From Paenibacillus allorhizosphaerae (GTDB taxonomy: Bacteria; Bacillota; Bacilli; Paenibacillales; NBRC-103111): DNA of 64,000 nt. The stretch is taken from assembly GCF_910594985.1 (NCBI RefSeq), contig NZ_CAJVCE010000007.1, positions 301,717 to 365,716 on the forward strand. The letters are read 5' to 3'. How positions within the stretch are numbered: the stretch's first letter is position 1; each line of letters begins with the position of its first letter. Positions 27,665 to 35,574 of the stretch are shown here, one piece after another. A program made the position numbers and the translations under genes. The notes under the pieces were generated by a model. It did not search any database and was not told where the DNA came from. It saw only the letters and a list, made by a program, of their open reading frames with translations.

Positions 27665-28965
27665 ACTTTTTGTTCAGCTTCGATACGAGATACCTTCGAA
27701 GTCTCACCCATACGCCAGTAGACGATGAAGCTCACGGCAATGCAGGCAGCTACGTAGTAGTAGAAGAGTGATTCGGCTCCAATGCTCTTGCACCATAACG
27801 CGATGAACTCCGCCGTCCCGCCGAACACCGCCACGGTGACTCCGTAAGGGAAACCGACGCCCAGGGCACGGATTTCTGTTGGGAAGAGCTCAGCTTTGAC
27901 GATTGCATTGATGGAAGTATAGCCGGTGACGATGATGAGACCTATCATCATGAGTATGAAAGCACCAATAGGGTTCTTCATCTGCTCCAAAAACAGGAAC
28001 AGCGGCACCGTCAGCAATGTTCCGAGGATACCGAAACTAATCAATAACGGGCGCCGTCCGATCTTGTCGGATAGCGAACCGGCGAGCGGTTGAAGTACGA
28101 CGAATACTAACAGGGCAGCAAAGTTGATCCAACTGACGACCTCCTTGGGTAGTCCCACCGTATTCACCATGAACTTTTGTAAATACGTCGTATAGGTATA
28201 GAAAGCTACGGTTCCGCCCAAGGTTAATCCGACTACCGTTAGCACCGCCTTGGGGTGCTTCATCAGAGCCCGAATCGTTCCTGCTCTCTCCCGGCTTTCC
28301 GAACCCATTTTTGAGAACTGCTCTGATTCATCCATCGTGCGGCGCAGCCACAATACGGCCAATGCCCCTATGGCTCCGATGACGAAGGGAATACGCCAGC
28401 CCCATGACTTCATATCGGGTTCGCTAAGTATTTGCTGGAGGATGATCTGAACACCTAGTGCCACAAGCTGTCCGGCAATAAGTGTGACATACTGGAAGCT
28501 CGAGTAAAAGCCGCGGCGGCCGCTGCTGGCCATCTCGGACAGGTAGGTTGCGGAGGTACCATACTCTCCGCCTAGCGATAATCCCTGGAGAAGGCGTGCG
28601 ACAACCAGAATAATAGGAGCCAACACCCCAATAGTGCCATAACTAGGCGTACAGGCAATGATAAGGGAACCACCGGCCATGACAGTGATGGAAAGCGTCA
28701 GCGCGGCACGGCGGCCATGACGGTCGGCGTAGCGGCCCAGCAGCAGACTGCCTATCGGTCGCATCAGGAAGCCGACGGCGAAGATCGCCGCTGTGTTAAG
28801 CAGTTGGCTGGTCGGATCTCCTTTAGGAAAAAACTGGGCCGAGAAATACACTGCGAAAGCAGTATATACGTACCAGTCATACCATTCGATCAGATTTCCA
28901 ACCGAGCCTTTGAAGATGTTGCTTGTGATGCGTCGCGTGTTTGCACGCTCATAGGATTGAGCCAT
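27658..28965 (-). CDS. MFS metabolite:H+ symporter (KgtP/ProP type)
   Basis: The protein has 435 residues and 12 predicted helices. The metabolite:H+ symporter subfamily is recognised by GNLIEWYDWYVYTAFAVYFS in helix 1, FLMRPIGSLLLGRYADRHGRR, and LLQGLSLGGEYGTSATYLSE in helix 4. Members import compounds such as alpha-ketoglutarate, citrate, proline/betaine or shikimate with protons. The start at 28965 has AAGGAGG upstream; earlier starts lack one. No metabolic gene adjoins to reveal the substrate. Confidence 0.9.
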   Translation of the reverse strand: MAQSYERANTRRITSNIFKGSVGNLIEWYDWYVYTAFAVYFSAQFFPKGDPTSQLLNTAAIFAVGFLMRPIGSLLLGRYADRHGRRAALTLSITVMAGGSLIIACTPSYGTIGVLAPIILVVARLLQGLSLGGEYGTSATYLSEMASSGRRGFYSSFQYVTLIAGQLVALGVQIILQQILSEPDMKSWGWRIPFVIGAIGALAVLWLRRTMDESEQFSKMGSESRERAGTIRALMKHPKAVLTVVGLTLGGTVAFYTYTTYLQKFMVNTVGLPKEVVSWINFAALLVFVVLQPLAGSLSDKIGRRPLLISFGILGTLLTVPLFLFLEQMKNPIGAFILMMIGLIIVTGYTSINAIVKAELFPTEIRALGVGFPYGVTVAVFGGTAEFIALWCKSIGAESLFYYYVAACIAVSFIVYWRMGETSKVSRIEAEQKVK

Positions 28966-29308
28966 TATTGAAATCCTCCTTAGAAAGCGCCGGTTTTGCC
29001 TCTCCTTTTTTGGCCTCGCCAATACCTGTATGCCATGTGTTCATATTAATTAGGATATCGGACGGAACATGAGACTCTGCTATAGTTTACCAAAAGTCCC
29101 TTCCTTCGATACGTCCTCGGCACGGTCCGTCCTTTCCTTCCCTACATACTGAGCTTCGGCAACCCATACTCATTTGGAGGCGGTTCCGTCTTTTTCCGAT
29201 CGTCACCTCCGCTGAACGACCTCATACACCCTTAAATGATACCGCTTTCATTAACAATCGTGAAGGATTTGACCATATTGGTACTTTTGGTCTTTTTGGT
29301 CTTCGCCG
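28966..29308. other. 343-base intergenic stretch
   Basis: It holds the leader and presumably the promoter of the leftward MHS transporter gene. To the right it grades into the broken IS110 element. No gene, repeat or strong hairpin was recognised. Confidence 0.5.
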
Positions 29309-29899
29309 TTGTTGTTAATCTTGCTTTATAAACACAGATATTTACTTTCAATAAGTGTTGATAATTATTCAGCCGAACGCTCAGTCGGTTCCAGTCAAGC
29401 TGCACAAGCCTACAAGCTTCACTTGAAGCAACTGCTCGCAAAATATGATCTGGCTTGTGCACAGTTGCAGGACGTAGAGCGTGAGATTGTTTCTGTATTA
29501 GAACGCATTCACTTCGCTAAGTCCATGCTTGCCGTCAAAGGGATTAGTGCCATTTCGCTTGCCGGTATTCTTGGTGAGGCTGGTGATTTAAGCGGCTTTG
29601 TCCATGGAAATGCCCTGCTGCGTCATGCCGGACTTAACCTTGCTGAGGCAAGCTCAGGTAAATGGACCGGGCAAATGAAGATTAGCAAGCGCGGACGCTC
29701 CCGCCTTCGTCGATTCCTCTTTATGGCGACCTTGAGTCTTGTGATGAATAATGATGAATAATCCGGAGTTTCGAACCATTCACGCCAACAATGTACACGT
29801 AAAGAAGATGAAAAAGATAAGGTCGATTATGAAGCTTTGTGGTAAACTCGCGCGAATTTTGGTTGGTATGGCACGCACCGGTCAGGTACATCCCTCATA
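29309..29899 (+). pseudogene. IS110-family transposase, C-terminal remnant with frameshift
   Basis: The readable part is the Transposase_20 domain of an IS110-family enzyme: LAVKGISAISLAGILGEAGD, GNALLRHAGLNLAEASSGKW and GRSRLRRFLFMATLSLVMNN. The N-terminal DEDD catalytic domain is absent. A 10-base tandem duplication (GATGAATAAT at 29743-29752 and 29753-29762) shifts the frame. Beyond it the true tail continues in another frame, NNPEFRTIHANNVHVKKMKK to ARTGQVHPS, ending at 29899. The element cannot encode an active transposase. Confidence 0.85.
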
Positions 29900-29969
29900 A
29901 ACATTGCCTCTTCAGCAGGCTGCTTAAACTCAGTTATACCGTTTCGTTGCACGTAGATTGGCTGATTCG

Positions 29970-30180
29970 CAGGATTTCAATAGAAAGCACGGAGTATCGG
30001 ATACATTGAACCAAAGGGCACCGACCCGTACCGTTAGCAAGTCCGGCCTCCACCCCTTGGACAGGTGTAACGAAGGAATGAAAGGGCTTGGACCCGTTGA
30101 GACATGGGAGTGAGAACCTCCGAGGGCGACGTGGAGAATGCGTGCAGCATATGGAAATATCTGGGGCGAGAACCTCCCCC
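29970..30180 (+). ncRNA. candidate IS110 non-coding (bridge-RNA-like) end region
   Basis: This G+C-rich stretch follows the transposase remnant and is not coding. It contains a near-repeat, GTGAGAACCTCC (about 30110-30122) and GCGAGAACCTCC (30166-30177), and pairable arms AAGTCC...GGAC around 30040-30062. IS110-family elements carry a structured guide (bridge) RNA in a non-coding end, and the placement and character here fit that. I cannot fold or align it, so the call is tentative. Confidence 0.3.
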
Positions 30181-30343
30181 CTTTATTTACGTGCCATTCA
30201 TGTTGCCAAAGTCTATAGCGGGTCACTTTCCTGAACTTTCATTCCTCATAACAAGGGAGAAATCCTGCGAATTTGCGAGCATTCGTGAGAAAACTAAATC
30301 GTACCGAGGGAGTTCAAATAAGTTAAATCTAAATAACATTGGA

Positions 30344-30958
30344 CTAATTGTTAACCACTATTAAATCGAATGATGTCGGTGGACGCAGAACTGTAAAATA
30401 GTAGTCCCCAGCCGAGTCCCATCGAAGATGCCAATCCAAATCGTCGGTACCCTCTCTAATATCATGCCTATGGCGGCGAAGTTCGGGTGGTACATCCACG
30501 AGAACTGTAATATGGTTAACATTGGATAGTTCAAGGAGGGAGCTATAAATACCATCAAGGATAATTACCTTTGAAGGCTCAATCGTCACCAAGTGCGATG
30601 CCAAGCCGTTGCCAGATGAAAAAGAAAAAGGATGATATTGAGCTTTCCTACCTTCTAACAGAGGTAATAATGCTTCATTACGCATACGTTGCCAGTCAAT
30701 GCAACGACGGCATTTTTGCTCCAATGAGTATGTATCCCAATCGTTGTCAGAGACAGTTGCATCAAAAAAGTCATCGCATTGAATTACTGTTGCACCGAAT
30801 TGCGAAGTAACCTCAGCAGCAAGCGTAGATTTGCCTGCCCCACTTCCTCCATCCAAGGACACTACTAAAGGATATTTGTCAATCAGACGGTGATTAATTG
30901 CAGAAACAATTGACTGAACGGCTTTCAGTGAATTATGTGACAAATGGTTCTTTTCCAC
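30344..30958 (-). CDS. uridine kinase-like P-loop protein
   Basis: The protein has about 204 residues. Walker A is SLDGGSGAGKSTLAAEV near residue 40, followed by TVIQCDDFFDA and a later VIILDGIYSSLLELSN, the pattern of the uridine kinase/phosphoribulokinase family. It may phosphorylate a nucleoside or a related small molecule, but the substrate loop does not allow a firm call. GTG at 30958 with GGAAG upstream is preferred over TTG at 30973. It is the leftmost gene in the run of small single-gene units separated by recurring hairpin elements. Confidence 0.75.
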   Translation of the reverse strand: MEKNHLSHNSLKAVQSIVSAINHRLIDKYPLVVSLDGGSGAGKSTLAAEVTSQFGATVIQCDDFFDATVSDNDWDTYSLEQKCRRCIDWQRMRNEALLPLLEGRKAQYHPFSFSSGNGLASHLVTIEPSKVIILDGIYSSLLELSNVNHITVLVDVPPELRRHRHDIREGTDDLDWHLRWDSAGDYYFTVLRPPTSFDLIVVNN

Positions 30959-31070
30959 ATTTAACACTTCCAAACTTTAAAAGAGATTTTGAGGTAAGCA
31001 TAACTGCTTATCGGTGTCGTCTACAAGTTAAAACTACTTTATTACGAATCGTCGTTGGTTGGTATTTTAA

Positions 31071-31121
31071 GCATTACTGTCCGTTAGCGTAACGGAGATG
31101 CCTATAGATGCCGGCAGCCGC
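31071..31121 (-). repeat. recurring intergenic element, copy 1 (second core plus hairpin)
   Basis: Plus-strand ATTACTGTCCGTTAGC (31073-31088) resembles the recurring core. The hairpin CGGAGATGCC...GGCAGCCG (31094-31121) and its flank align with the element at 33324-33351. It lies upstream of the kinase gene. Degenerate compared with other copies. Confidence 0.45.
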
Positions 31122-31182
31122 GTTTCATTTGTTTATTAAACTCGTATCGAGAATGTCGATCTGTTTTTCTAATAAAAAACTT

Positions 31183-31356
31183 TCAATTCCATCCTTTAGC
31201 GATGACCAGGTTCTTTTTACTATTAAAAAACCTATTTAATAAACCCAATTCCTTTTTACGTTTGAGATTGAGTTTTACACCTTCGATCAATAGTCTTGAT
31301 CTTAATTCGTCGCGACGATTTAGCGTGTGTAGCCTCTTTATGAACTGCTCGTCCAT
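31183..31356 (-). CDS. small basic hypothetical protein
   Basis: The frame reads 57 residues, MDEQFIKRLHTLNRRDELRS onward, rich in Lys and Arg and ending IAKGWN. GGGGAG lies 9 bases before the ATG at 31356; another in-frame ATG occurs three codons upstream. I recognise no family. It might be the end of a longer gene broken upstream. Coding status is uncertain and rests on the ribosome site and amphipathic composition only. Confidence 0.3.
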   Translation of the reverse strand: MDEQFIKRLHTLNRRDELRSRLLIEGVKLNLKRKKELGLLNRFFNSKKNLVIAKGWN

Positions 31357-31557
31357 ATAGACCATCTCCCCAAGTGTTTGTAATACAAACAGGAATTTCT
31401 GATTCTGACATAATTACATTATATCTTCGCATCGGAAAAAGTTTGTCACATTGTAGATGAGTACGACACTTGTATTGTCGACAAAAATAGGTAATACAAA
31501 CAAGCGGAAGTAACCTCCCGGTCTCATTAGCATATGGCACGTTATTTGAGCAAATAA

Positions 31558-31616
31558 ATGGGATCTGCTGCGTGGTAGGCAGCGATCCCATTATTTCACT
31601 ATCGTTCCACGTTAGC
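31558..31616 (-). repeat. recurring intergenic element, copy 2 (hairpin plus first core)
   Basis: Hairpin ATGGGATC...GATCCCAT with inner GCTGC/GCAGC pairing (31558-31591), then core CTATCGTTCCACGTTAGC (31599-31616). The TAA stop codon of the SRPBCC gene lies inside the core. Confidence 0.7.
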
Positions 31617-32091
31617 GGAAGAGAACAGTGTCCTTACGAGCAGTAAGACCCGTCGTCAAATACACGTTAATGTTGTCCAATTCGCGGTGGTAGATTGAGC
31701 GAATGACAGGTGGAAAAAGAAGCCGTTCTACCACTCCTGCGAGTCCGGGCTTGCTGGGGAACTCTGTCGCCAAATCGACATGGCAATGCCTGCCGTCATT
31801 GGATGGCTTTAACGTCCAAGTGGTCGTGACGCCTGCTGTGTCGTCCTGCTCCCGAATCACACGCCCCGGCACTGGTTCCGTGACCGTCATTTGTAAAGAC
31901 GACCTTACTCCCATTACGTTCATATTTAGGTGAAACACAGTACCGGAGCCGCTTCCGCCTTGTAGCACCTCAAGCGTTTCGAATTGTTTGGGCAGGATGC
32001 CGAGATGCACCTTCATGTCGGTAACGACTCTATAGACGGCCTCATGCGGCGCGTCGATCATGCGGGCGACCGCAACTTGATAAGTTTTCAT
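31612..32091 (-). CDS. SRPBCC (START/polyketide cyclase-like) family protein
   Basis: The 159 residues begin MKTYQVAVARMIDAPHEAVY, the typical opening strand and helix of the SRPBCC ligand-binding fold. The middle has FHLNMNVMGVRSSLQMTV and TTTWTLKPSNDGRHCHVDLA strands, and the end has the long helix (IRSIYHRELDNINVYL). Such proteins bind hydrophobic ligands or act as cyclases, but no specific role is evident. GGGAGG precedes the ATG. The stop codon overlaps the recurring core element at 31599-31616. Confidence 0.8.
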   Translation of the reverse strand: MKTYQVAVARMIDAPHEAVYRVVTDMKVHLGILPKQFETLEVLQGGSGSGTVFHLNMNVMGVRSSLQMTVTEPVPGRVIREQDDTAGVTTTWTLKPSNDGRHCHVDLATEFPSKPGLAGVVERLLFPPVIRSIYHRELDNINVYLTTGLTARKDTVLFR

Positions 32092-32130
32092 CCCTGTTTC
32101 CTCCCATCTTCTACTGTCGCATCCATTATG

Positions 32131-32149
32131 CTATCGTTACCCGTTAGTT
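32131..32149 (-). repeat. recurring intergenic element, copy 3 (first core only)
   Basis: CTATCGTTACCCGTTAGT lies between the SRPBCC start and the GNAT stop. The GNAT stop codon falls within it. No hairpin is present in this copy. Confidence 0.65.
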
Positions 32150-32620
32150 CAGTCTAAACTCCATTCTTCTACTTTTAGTTGCCATTCCGATCGACTCGTA
32201 AAAATGGATCGCATCTTGATTCTTCTCCGATACTCCCAATTCAATACTATCAACTTTGAGGCTTCTCCCAAAGTCAAAAACATATTCCATAAGTCTTCTT
32301 CCTATACCCTTCTTCCTTTTCGCATCTGCAACACATAAACTATTTACAAATAAGACCTTCCTCGCATTAACAAACGAATTTTCAGGTATTTCTTCTTCCT
32401 TCATCACAACAAATCCAATCATTTCTACGCCTTGAGTAGCCACAAAAATATGCTGCTTATCATCAACTAGCTGGTTTTTAAAGAATTCTAGACCAACTGG
32501 AGTCGAGTTCTCTTTATACAGGTCTGGTCGTTCGAAAACGTGCAAATCATGCACTTGTCGAAACAACGGTAATAAAGACTCGTAATCATCTTGATCAGCT
32601 GTTCGGATAAAAATATCCAT
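32144..32620 (-). CDS. GNAT family N-acetyltransferase
   Basis: The protein has 158 residues. The acetyl-CoA-binding region is clear: VLFVNSLCVADAKRKKGIGR followed by RLMEYVFDFGRSLKVDSIEL, with motif A (K-K-G-I-G-R) near residue 105, then VSEKNQDAIHFYESIGM. The N-terminal part (RTADQDDYESLLPLFRQVHD) suits substrate binding. It acetylates an unknown amine. It is preceded by GGGGGTAGAG, and its stop codon lies within a recurring core element. Confidence 0.88.
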   Translation of the reverse strand: MDIFIRTADQDDYESLLPLFRQVHDLHVFERPDLYKENSTPVGLEFFKNQLVDDKQHIFVATQGVEMIGFVVMKEEEIPENSFVNARKVLFVNSLCVADAKRKKGIGRRLMEYVFDFGRSLKVDSIELGVSEKNQDAIHFYESIGMATKSRRMEFRLN

Positions 32621-32680
32621 AATTTCTCTACCCCCGATATTCGTTTAATGGATATTTTACCATTTATCTAAATAATTGTA

Positions 32681-32766
32681 ATTATCCTGCCTGTTACTTC
32701 AACGAACATAAAAGAGGAGCTGTCCTTACGGCAGCTCCATACTATCGTAGACTGCCCTGTTGTTAC
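32681..32766 (-). repeat. recurring intergenic element, copy 4 (complete)
   Basis: Second core TATCCTGCCTGTTACTTCAA (32683-32702), hairpin GGAGCTG...CAGCTCC (32716-32738), and a longer first-core variant from CTATCGTAGACTG to GTTAC (32742-32766). It lies between the GNAT start and the HIT stop. Confidence 0.7.
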
Positions 32767-32773
32767 TGTTCTT

Positions 32774-33190
32774 CTATCGCAACAAAGAGTGCTTAAGCAT
32801 CTTCTCTTTTGTTTGATTTAAATGCTTTTCCGCACCATGAGGATGTAGCGGTTCACTCCATGAGAAGCCATCTCCTTCGTATCTTGGTATCAGATGCATA
32901 TGGTAATGGGTTAGGTCGTTAAATTTACCGCCATTTTGACATATGCTTATGCCATCTGGTTTAAAAGAATCCTTAATTACTCTTGAAAGTTTTTGTGAAG
33001 CATCCATGATTGCATAGGCAATCTCCGAATCAATTTCTTCGATATCCAAATAATGTTTTTTAGGAAGGATTAAAATATGTCCCTCATTGAAAGGTGCGAT
33101 ATCAAGCACGCAAGTAACTAAGTCATTTTCATATACAATGTTAAGATTTGGTTCAATACCGTTAGCAATCCTACATCCTAAGCATTCCAT
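32774..33190 (-). CDS. HIT-family hydrolase
   Basis: The protein has 138 residues starting MECLGCRIANGIEPNLNIVY, a common HIT opening with a Cys pair, then HILILPKKHYLDIEEID and the catalytic histidine triad in LTHYHMHLIPRYEGDGF. HIT proteins hydrolyse or transfer nucleotides from AMP-linked substrates such as AMP-NH2 or Ap4A. ATG at 33190 is chosen by homology; a GTG three codons upstream is possible. It lies between two complete copies of the recurring element. Confidence 0.9.
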   Translation of the reverse strand: MECLGCRIANGIEPNLNIVYENDLVTCVLDIAPFNEGHILILPKKHYLDIEEIDSEIAYAIMDASQKLSRVIKDSFKPDGISICQNGGKFNDLTHYHMHLIPRYEGDGFSWSEPLHPHGAEKHLNQTKEKMLKHSLLR

Positions 33191-33249
33191 GGACAGCACT
33201 ACACCTTTCTGTATCAACTATATCCATTAAATTCCACATTGACATAGAA

Positions 33250-33388
33250 CTATCCTGCCAGTTACTTCAACGATAAGAAGCAGGTCGCCACGGCACCTGC
33301 TCCTGTTCTTATGATAATGTAACGCGGCTGCCGATCCACGCCGGTAGCCGCATTTTAGTTGTTATTGAGCTATCGTTCTCACGTTAGC
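33250..33388 (-). repeat. recurring intergenic element, copy 5 (complete, two hairpins)
   Basis: Second core CTATCCTGCCAGTTACTTCA (33250-33269), hairpin GCAGGT...ACCTGC (33280-33300), a second hairpin GCGGCT...AGCCGC (33324-33351), and first core CTATCGTTCTCACGTTAGC (33370-33388). The second core is nearly identical to the one at 32683. Confidence 0.7.
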
Positions 33389-33410
33389 ATATTGCGATCA
33401 CTGGCAGTGA

Positions 33411-33430
33411 TACACTCCCCCAGTTAGTTC
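33411..33430 (-). repeat. recurring intergenic element, copy 6 (core half)
   Basis: CTCCCCCAGTTAGTTCTTCA resembles the right half of the first core with its flank. It adjoins the stop codon of the membrane-protein gene. Confidence 0.4.
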
Positions 33431-33437
33431 TTCAAAC

Positions 33438-33872
33438 CTACCTACTGGATTGTGGCGATTGACCTCCGAACTCTTTTTTTATGCCCAGTATGATGAAAGC
33501 GACATAGATTAGGATGGCAATCGAATCGATTAACGTATCCGTAAGTGCCGAAACATCATAAAATGCCGTTACGCCAAGAATGACCATCAGACGAACGAGC
33601 AGAAGTAACACGATCATCCATGCAGCAGACCGGATCTTCGATCGCTCGCTTTGAAATGACAGGATAATGAATACAACGCCGAAGACCAGATTCTCCGCAG
33701 TGATAATGTGCCAGACATACCTAAATATTATCCGTGTATCCATGGCTATATCATTCACAAAGAGCTTCGGCAGTACAGCGGATTGCCCGTTCCATGCGTG
33801 CGTAATAGCAAACAGTATCGCAAGAACGCCAGCAATCAGATAATAATAATTCTTAATTTTGATGTCCGTCAC
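33438..33872 (-). CDS. four-helix membrane protein of unknown function
   Basis: The protein has 144 residues and four hydrophobic helices (about 10-28, 50-70, 82-102 and 115-133), with short charged tails and no recognised motif. GTG at 33872 has AAGGAGGATT directly upstream. It overlaps the end of the MerR-type regulator gene by 20 bases, so the two form one unit and the regulator probably controls it. It could be a resistance or transport accessory protein, but nothing in the sequence shows that. Confidence 0.7.
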   Translation of the reverse strand: MTDIKIKNYYYLIAGVLAILFAITHAWNGQSAVLPKLFVNDIAMDTRIIFRYVWHIITAENLVFGVVFIILSFQSERSKIRSAAWMIVLLLLVRLMVILGVTAFYDVSALTDTLIDSIAILIYVAFIILGIKKEFGGQSPQSSR

Positions 33873-34326
33873 AATCCTCCTTAGTTATTCCAGGACCCTT
33901 CTTGTGTAGATCCCGGTAAATCTCTCGAACGAACACTGCCAGCCGCTGGTCACTTTCATGATTAAAGTCCCTTAACGTTTCAACTGCTACGTCTAGCAAC
34001 TGACTGACCTTTTCAAGATGTGCAATTTTCTTGCGCGGTTCTGCTTTTTTGGCATTAAGGAATTCAGCGACCTCCTGGCAATAAGCAGAATCTACACTCT
34101 GCATTCTGTGAAACTGAAACTTCCCTTTGATTTCTTCTAGAGAAAAGTCCGCATACTGCATGATTTGAATATTCATCAAATTGATGAGGTCATTCTTAGA
34201 ATACCTGCGGTAAGAATTGTGTTCCCGGGACGGCGATACGATTCCAATACGGTCATAGTAACGAAGCGTATCCTTCGGGATACCAAGTATCCGTGAAACC
34301 TCTTTTATAGAATATTGTTTTTCCAT
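33853..34326 (-). CDS. MerR-family transcriptional regulator
   Basis: The protein has 157 residues. The N-terminal winged helix reads YSIKEVSRILGIPKDTLRYY then DRIGIVSPSREHNSYRRYS, and a coiled-coil dimerisation helix covers about residues 75-120. The C-terminal effector region is short and lacks the Cys pattern of metal-sensing MerR proteins, so it belongs to the broader drug/stress group. Its own promoter has the stretched spacer typical of MerR targets. It is co-transcribed with the overlapping four-helix membrane protein. Confidence 0.9.
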   Translation of the reverse strand: MEKQYSIKEVSRILGIPKDTLRYYDRIGIVSPSREHNSYRRYSKNDLINLMNIQIMQYADFSLEEIKGKFQFHRMQSVDSAYCQEVAEFLNAKKAEPRKKIAHLEKVSQLLDVAVETLRDFNHESDQRLAVFVREIYRDLHKKGPGITKEDCDGHQN

Positions 34327-34332
34327 ACATTA

Positions 34333-34363
34333 AAAATAACAATGGAGTAAACTCCAATGTCAA
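34333..34363 (-). promoter_or_regulatory. MerR-type promoter with 19-base spacer
   Basis: On the minus strand, TTGACA (34358-34363) and TATTTT (34333-34338) are separated by 19 bases holding the dyad TTGGAGT/ACTCCA. An over-long spacer containing a palindrome is the hallmark of promoters activated by MerR proteins through DNA untwisting. It lies 7 bases from the MerR start, so the transcript is almost leaderless. Confidence 0.75.
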
Positions 34364-34408
34364 TACATTTTCACTATTTTTTCACGCGGTATTCAAGCAA
34401 TCCTTTTA

Positions 34409-34526
34409 ACTATCTGCCCGTCCGTATTGTCAGTTCATAAGGGGGTTATTACGGATGTTTTGATTTAATAACATCAAACAGGAGCTGGCCTTGCGGCAGC
34501 TCCTCACTATCGTTCTCCGTTAATGC
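34409..34526 (-). repeat. recurring intergenic element, copy 7 (complete)
   Basis: Degenerate second core CTATCTGCCCGTCCG (34410-34424), hairpin AGGAGCTG...CAGCTCCT (34480-34504) and first core CTATCGTTCTCCGTTAATGC (34507-34526). It separates arsM from the MerR unit. Confidence 0.65.
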
Positions 34527-34553
34527 TAAGACGGAACGCTTTCTATGCATTCA

Positions 34554-35348
34554 TTATCGTTTGATTGCTTTGATCACGGCAGAGGCAATGTAGTCCTCCA
34601 CCTTCGACCCAGGAACCCAATCTTTAATAAACGTTCTGGATTCCTCCTTCGGCTCGACCACTGCATCCTGAAATCCACTTTTCGTTAGCATCGCTTTCAG
34701 CTCGTCAACAGACGAGGCACCGGATATGCACCCCGAATATAAAACATCCAAGTCGTTTTTGATTTCTGCCGGAAGTTCTGCCATCATCACGACATCGGAA
34801 ACGGCCAGACGACCACCGGGGCGCAGAACGCGGAACGCTTCATGAAACACTTGCTGTTTATCCGGCGAAAGATTGATGACGCAGTTGGAAATGATGACAT
34901 TTACCGTTTGATCCGGGACCGGTAAATGCTCGATTTCCCCTAGCCGAAAATCCGTGTTCGTGAACCCTCCTTTGAGGGCGTTGTTACGGGCACGACTCAC
35001 CATTTCCGGCGTCATATCGACCCCGATCACATGGCCGGTTTCCCCGACTTGTCGGGAGGCCAGAAAACAGTCGAAACCGCCGCCGCTGCCGAGGTCCAAA
35101 ACCAATTCTCCCGGTTTAAGCTCCGCAATGGCTTGCGGATTGCCGCAACCGAGACCAAGGTTTGCACCTTCCGGCACAGCGGTTAATTCTTCGGATGAAT
35201 AGCCCAACTGCGAAGACACGTCATCGGCCGATCCGCAGCAGCTTGAAGCTGGCGAGCAGCACGAACCTGACTCTACTTCTTGCAAGGCGATTTCCTTATA
35301 CCGGCTGCGTACATTTTGGCGAATTTGATCGTTCGTTACTTGATTCAT
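34554..35348 (-). CDS. arsM: arsenite S-adenosylmethionine methyltransferase
   Basis: The protein has 264 residues. The SAM-binding motif [20 protein letters not shown] is at about residues 79-98. Conserved Cys residues of ArsM are visible in the N-terminal [16 protein letters not shown] segment, [12 protein letters not shown] and [15 protein letters not shown]. The enzyme methylates As(III) to volatile or less toxic species. It is the last gene of a leftward operon behind the Cys-ended small protein and an ArsO-like flavoprotein. The two N-terminal CC pairs suggest an extra As(III)-binding site. Confidence 0.93.
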   Translation of the reverse strand: MNQVTNDQIRQNVRSRYKEIALQEVESGSCCSPASSCCGSADDVSSQLGYSSEELTAVPEGANLGLGCGNPQAIAELKPGELVLDLGSGGGFDCFLASRQVGETGHVIGVDMTPEMVSRARNNALKGGFTNTDFRLGEIEHLPVPDQTVNVIISNCVINLSPDKQQVFHEAFRVLRPGGRLAVSDVVMMAELPAEIKNDLDVLYSGCISGASSVDELKAMLTKSGFQDAVVEPKEESRTFIKDWVPGSKVEDYIASAVIKAIKR

Positions 35349-35380
35349 GAATCATCGCTCCTTCAAGTTTTTTTATAAAA

Positions 35381-35560
35381 TCAGCAGCAGCTAGGTGTAC
35401 AACAAGCTGTTGTGTTTGCAATTGTGAGTTGCCGTCTCCAAAGGAACCGGTTCGACAACTCCTTGGGCATTTTCCATTTCCAGGCTTCCCGTGCGGAACG
35501 TTCTATTTCGAGCTGCTGTTGTTTCATAAGGTATTCCGCGGCTAACCAATTGAAGTTCAT
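35381..35560 (-). CDS. small Cys-ended protein in arsenic operon
   Basis: The 59-residue protein begins MNFNWLAAEYLMKQQQLEIE and ends TACCTPSCC. It has GGGAGG 9 bases before the ATG, and it sits exactly between the ArsO-like gene (14 bases away) and arsM (32 bases away), so it is almost certainly expressed. The terminal CC-x3-CC pattern is suited to binding As(III) and echoes the CC pairs at the ArsM N-terminus. Hence a metallochaperone or substrate-delivery role is possible, as inference. I do not recognise a named family. Confidence 0.7.
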   Translation of the reverse strand: MNFNWLAAEYLMKQQQLEIERSAREAWKWKMPKELSNRFLWRRQLTIANTTACCTPSCC

Positions 35561-35574
35561 GGGAACTTGCCTCC

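Noticed and set aside
30104..30364. 86-codon plus-strand frame downstream of the IS110 remnant
   Set aside because: It crosses the putative non-coding end region and the kinase stop codon, and has no ribosome site or recognisable domain.
31071..34526. Classical integron attC sites
   Set aside because: The recurring core lacks the GTTRRRY/RYYYAAC boxes of known attC sites and no tyrosine recombinase is present, so only the weaker term cassette-like is used.
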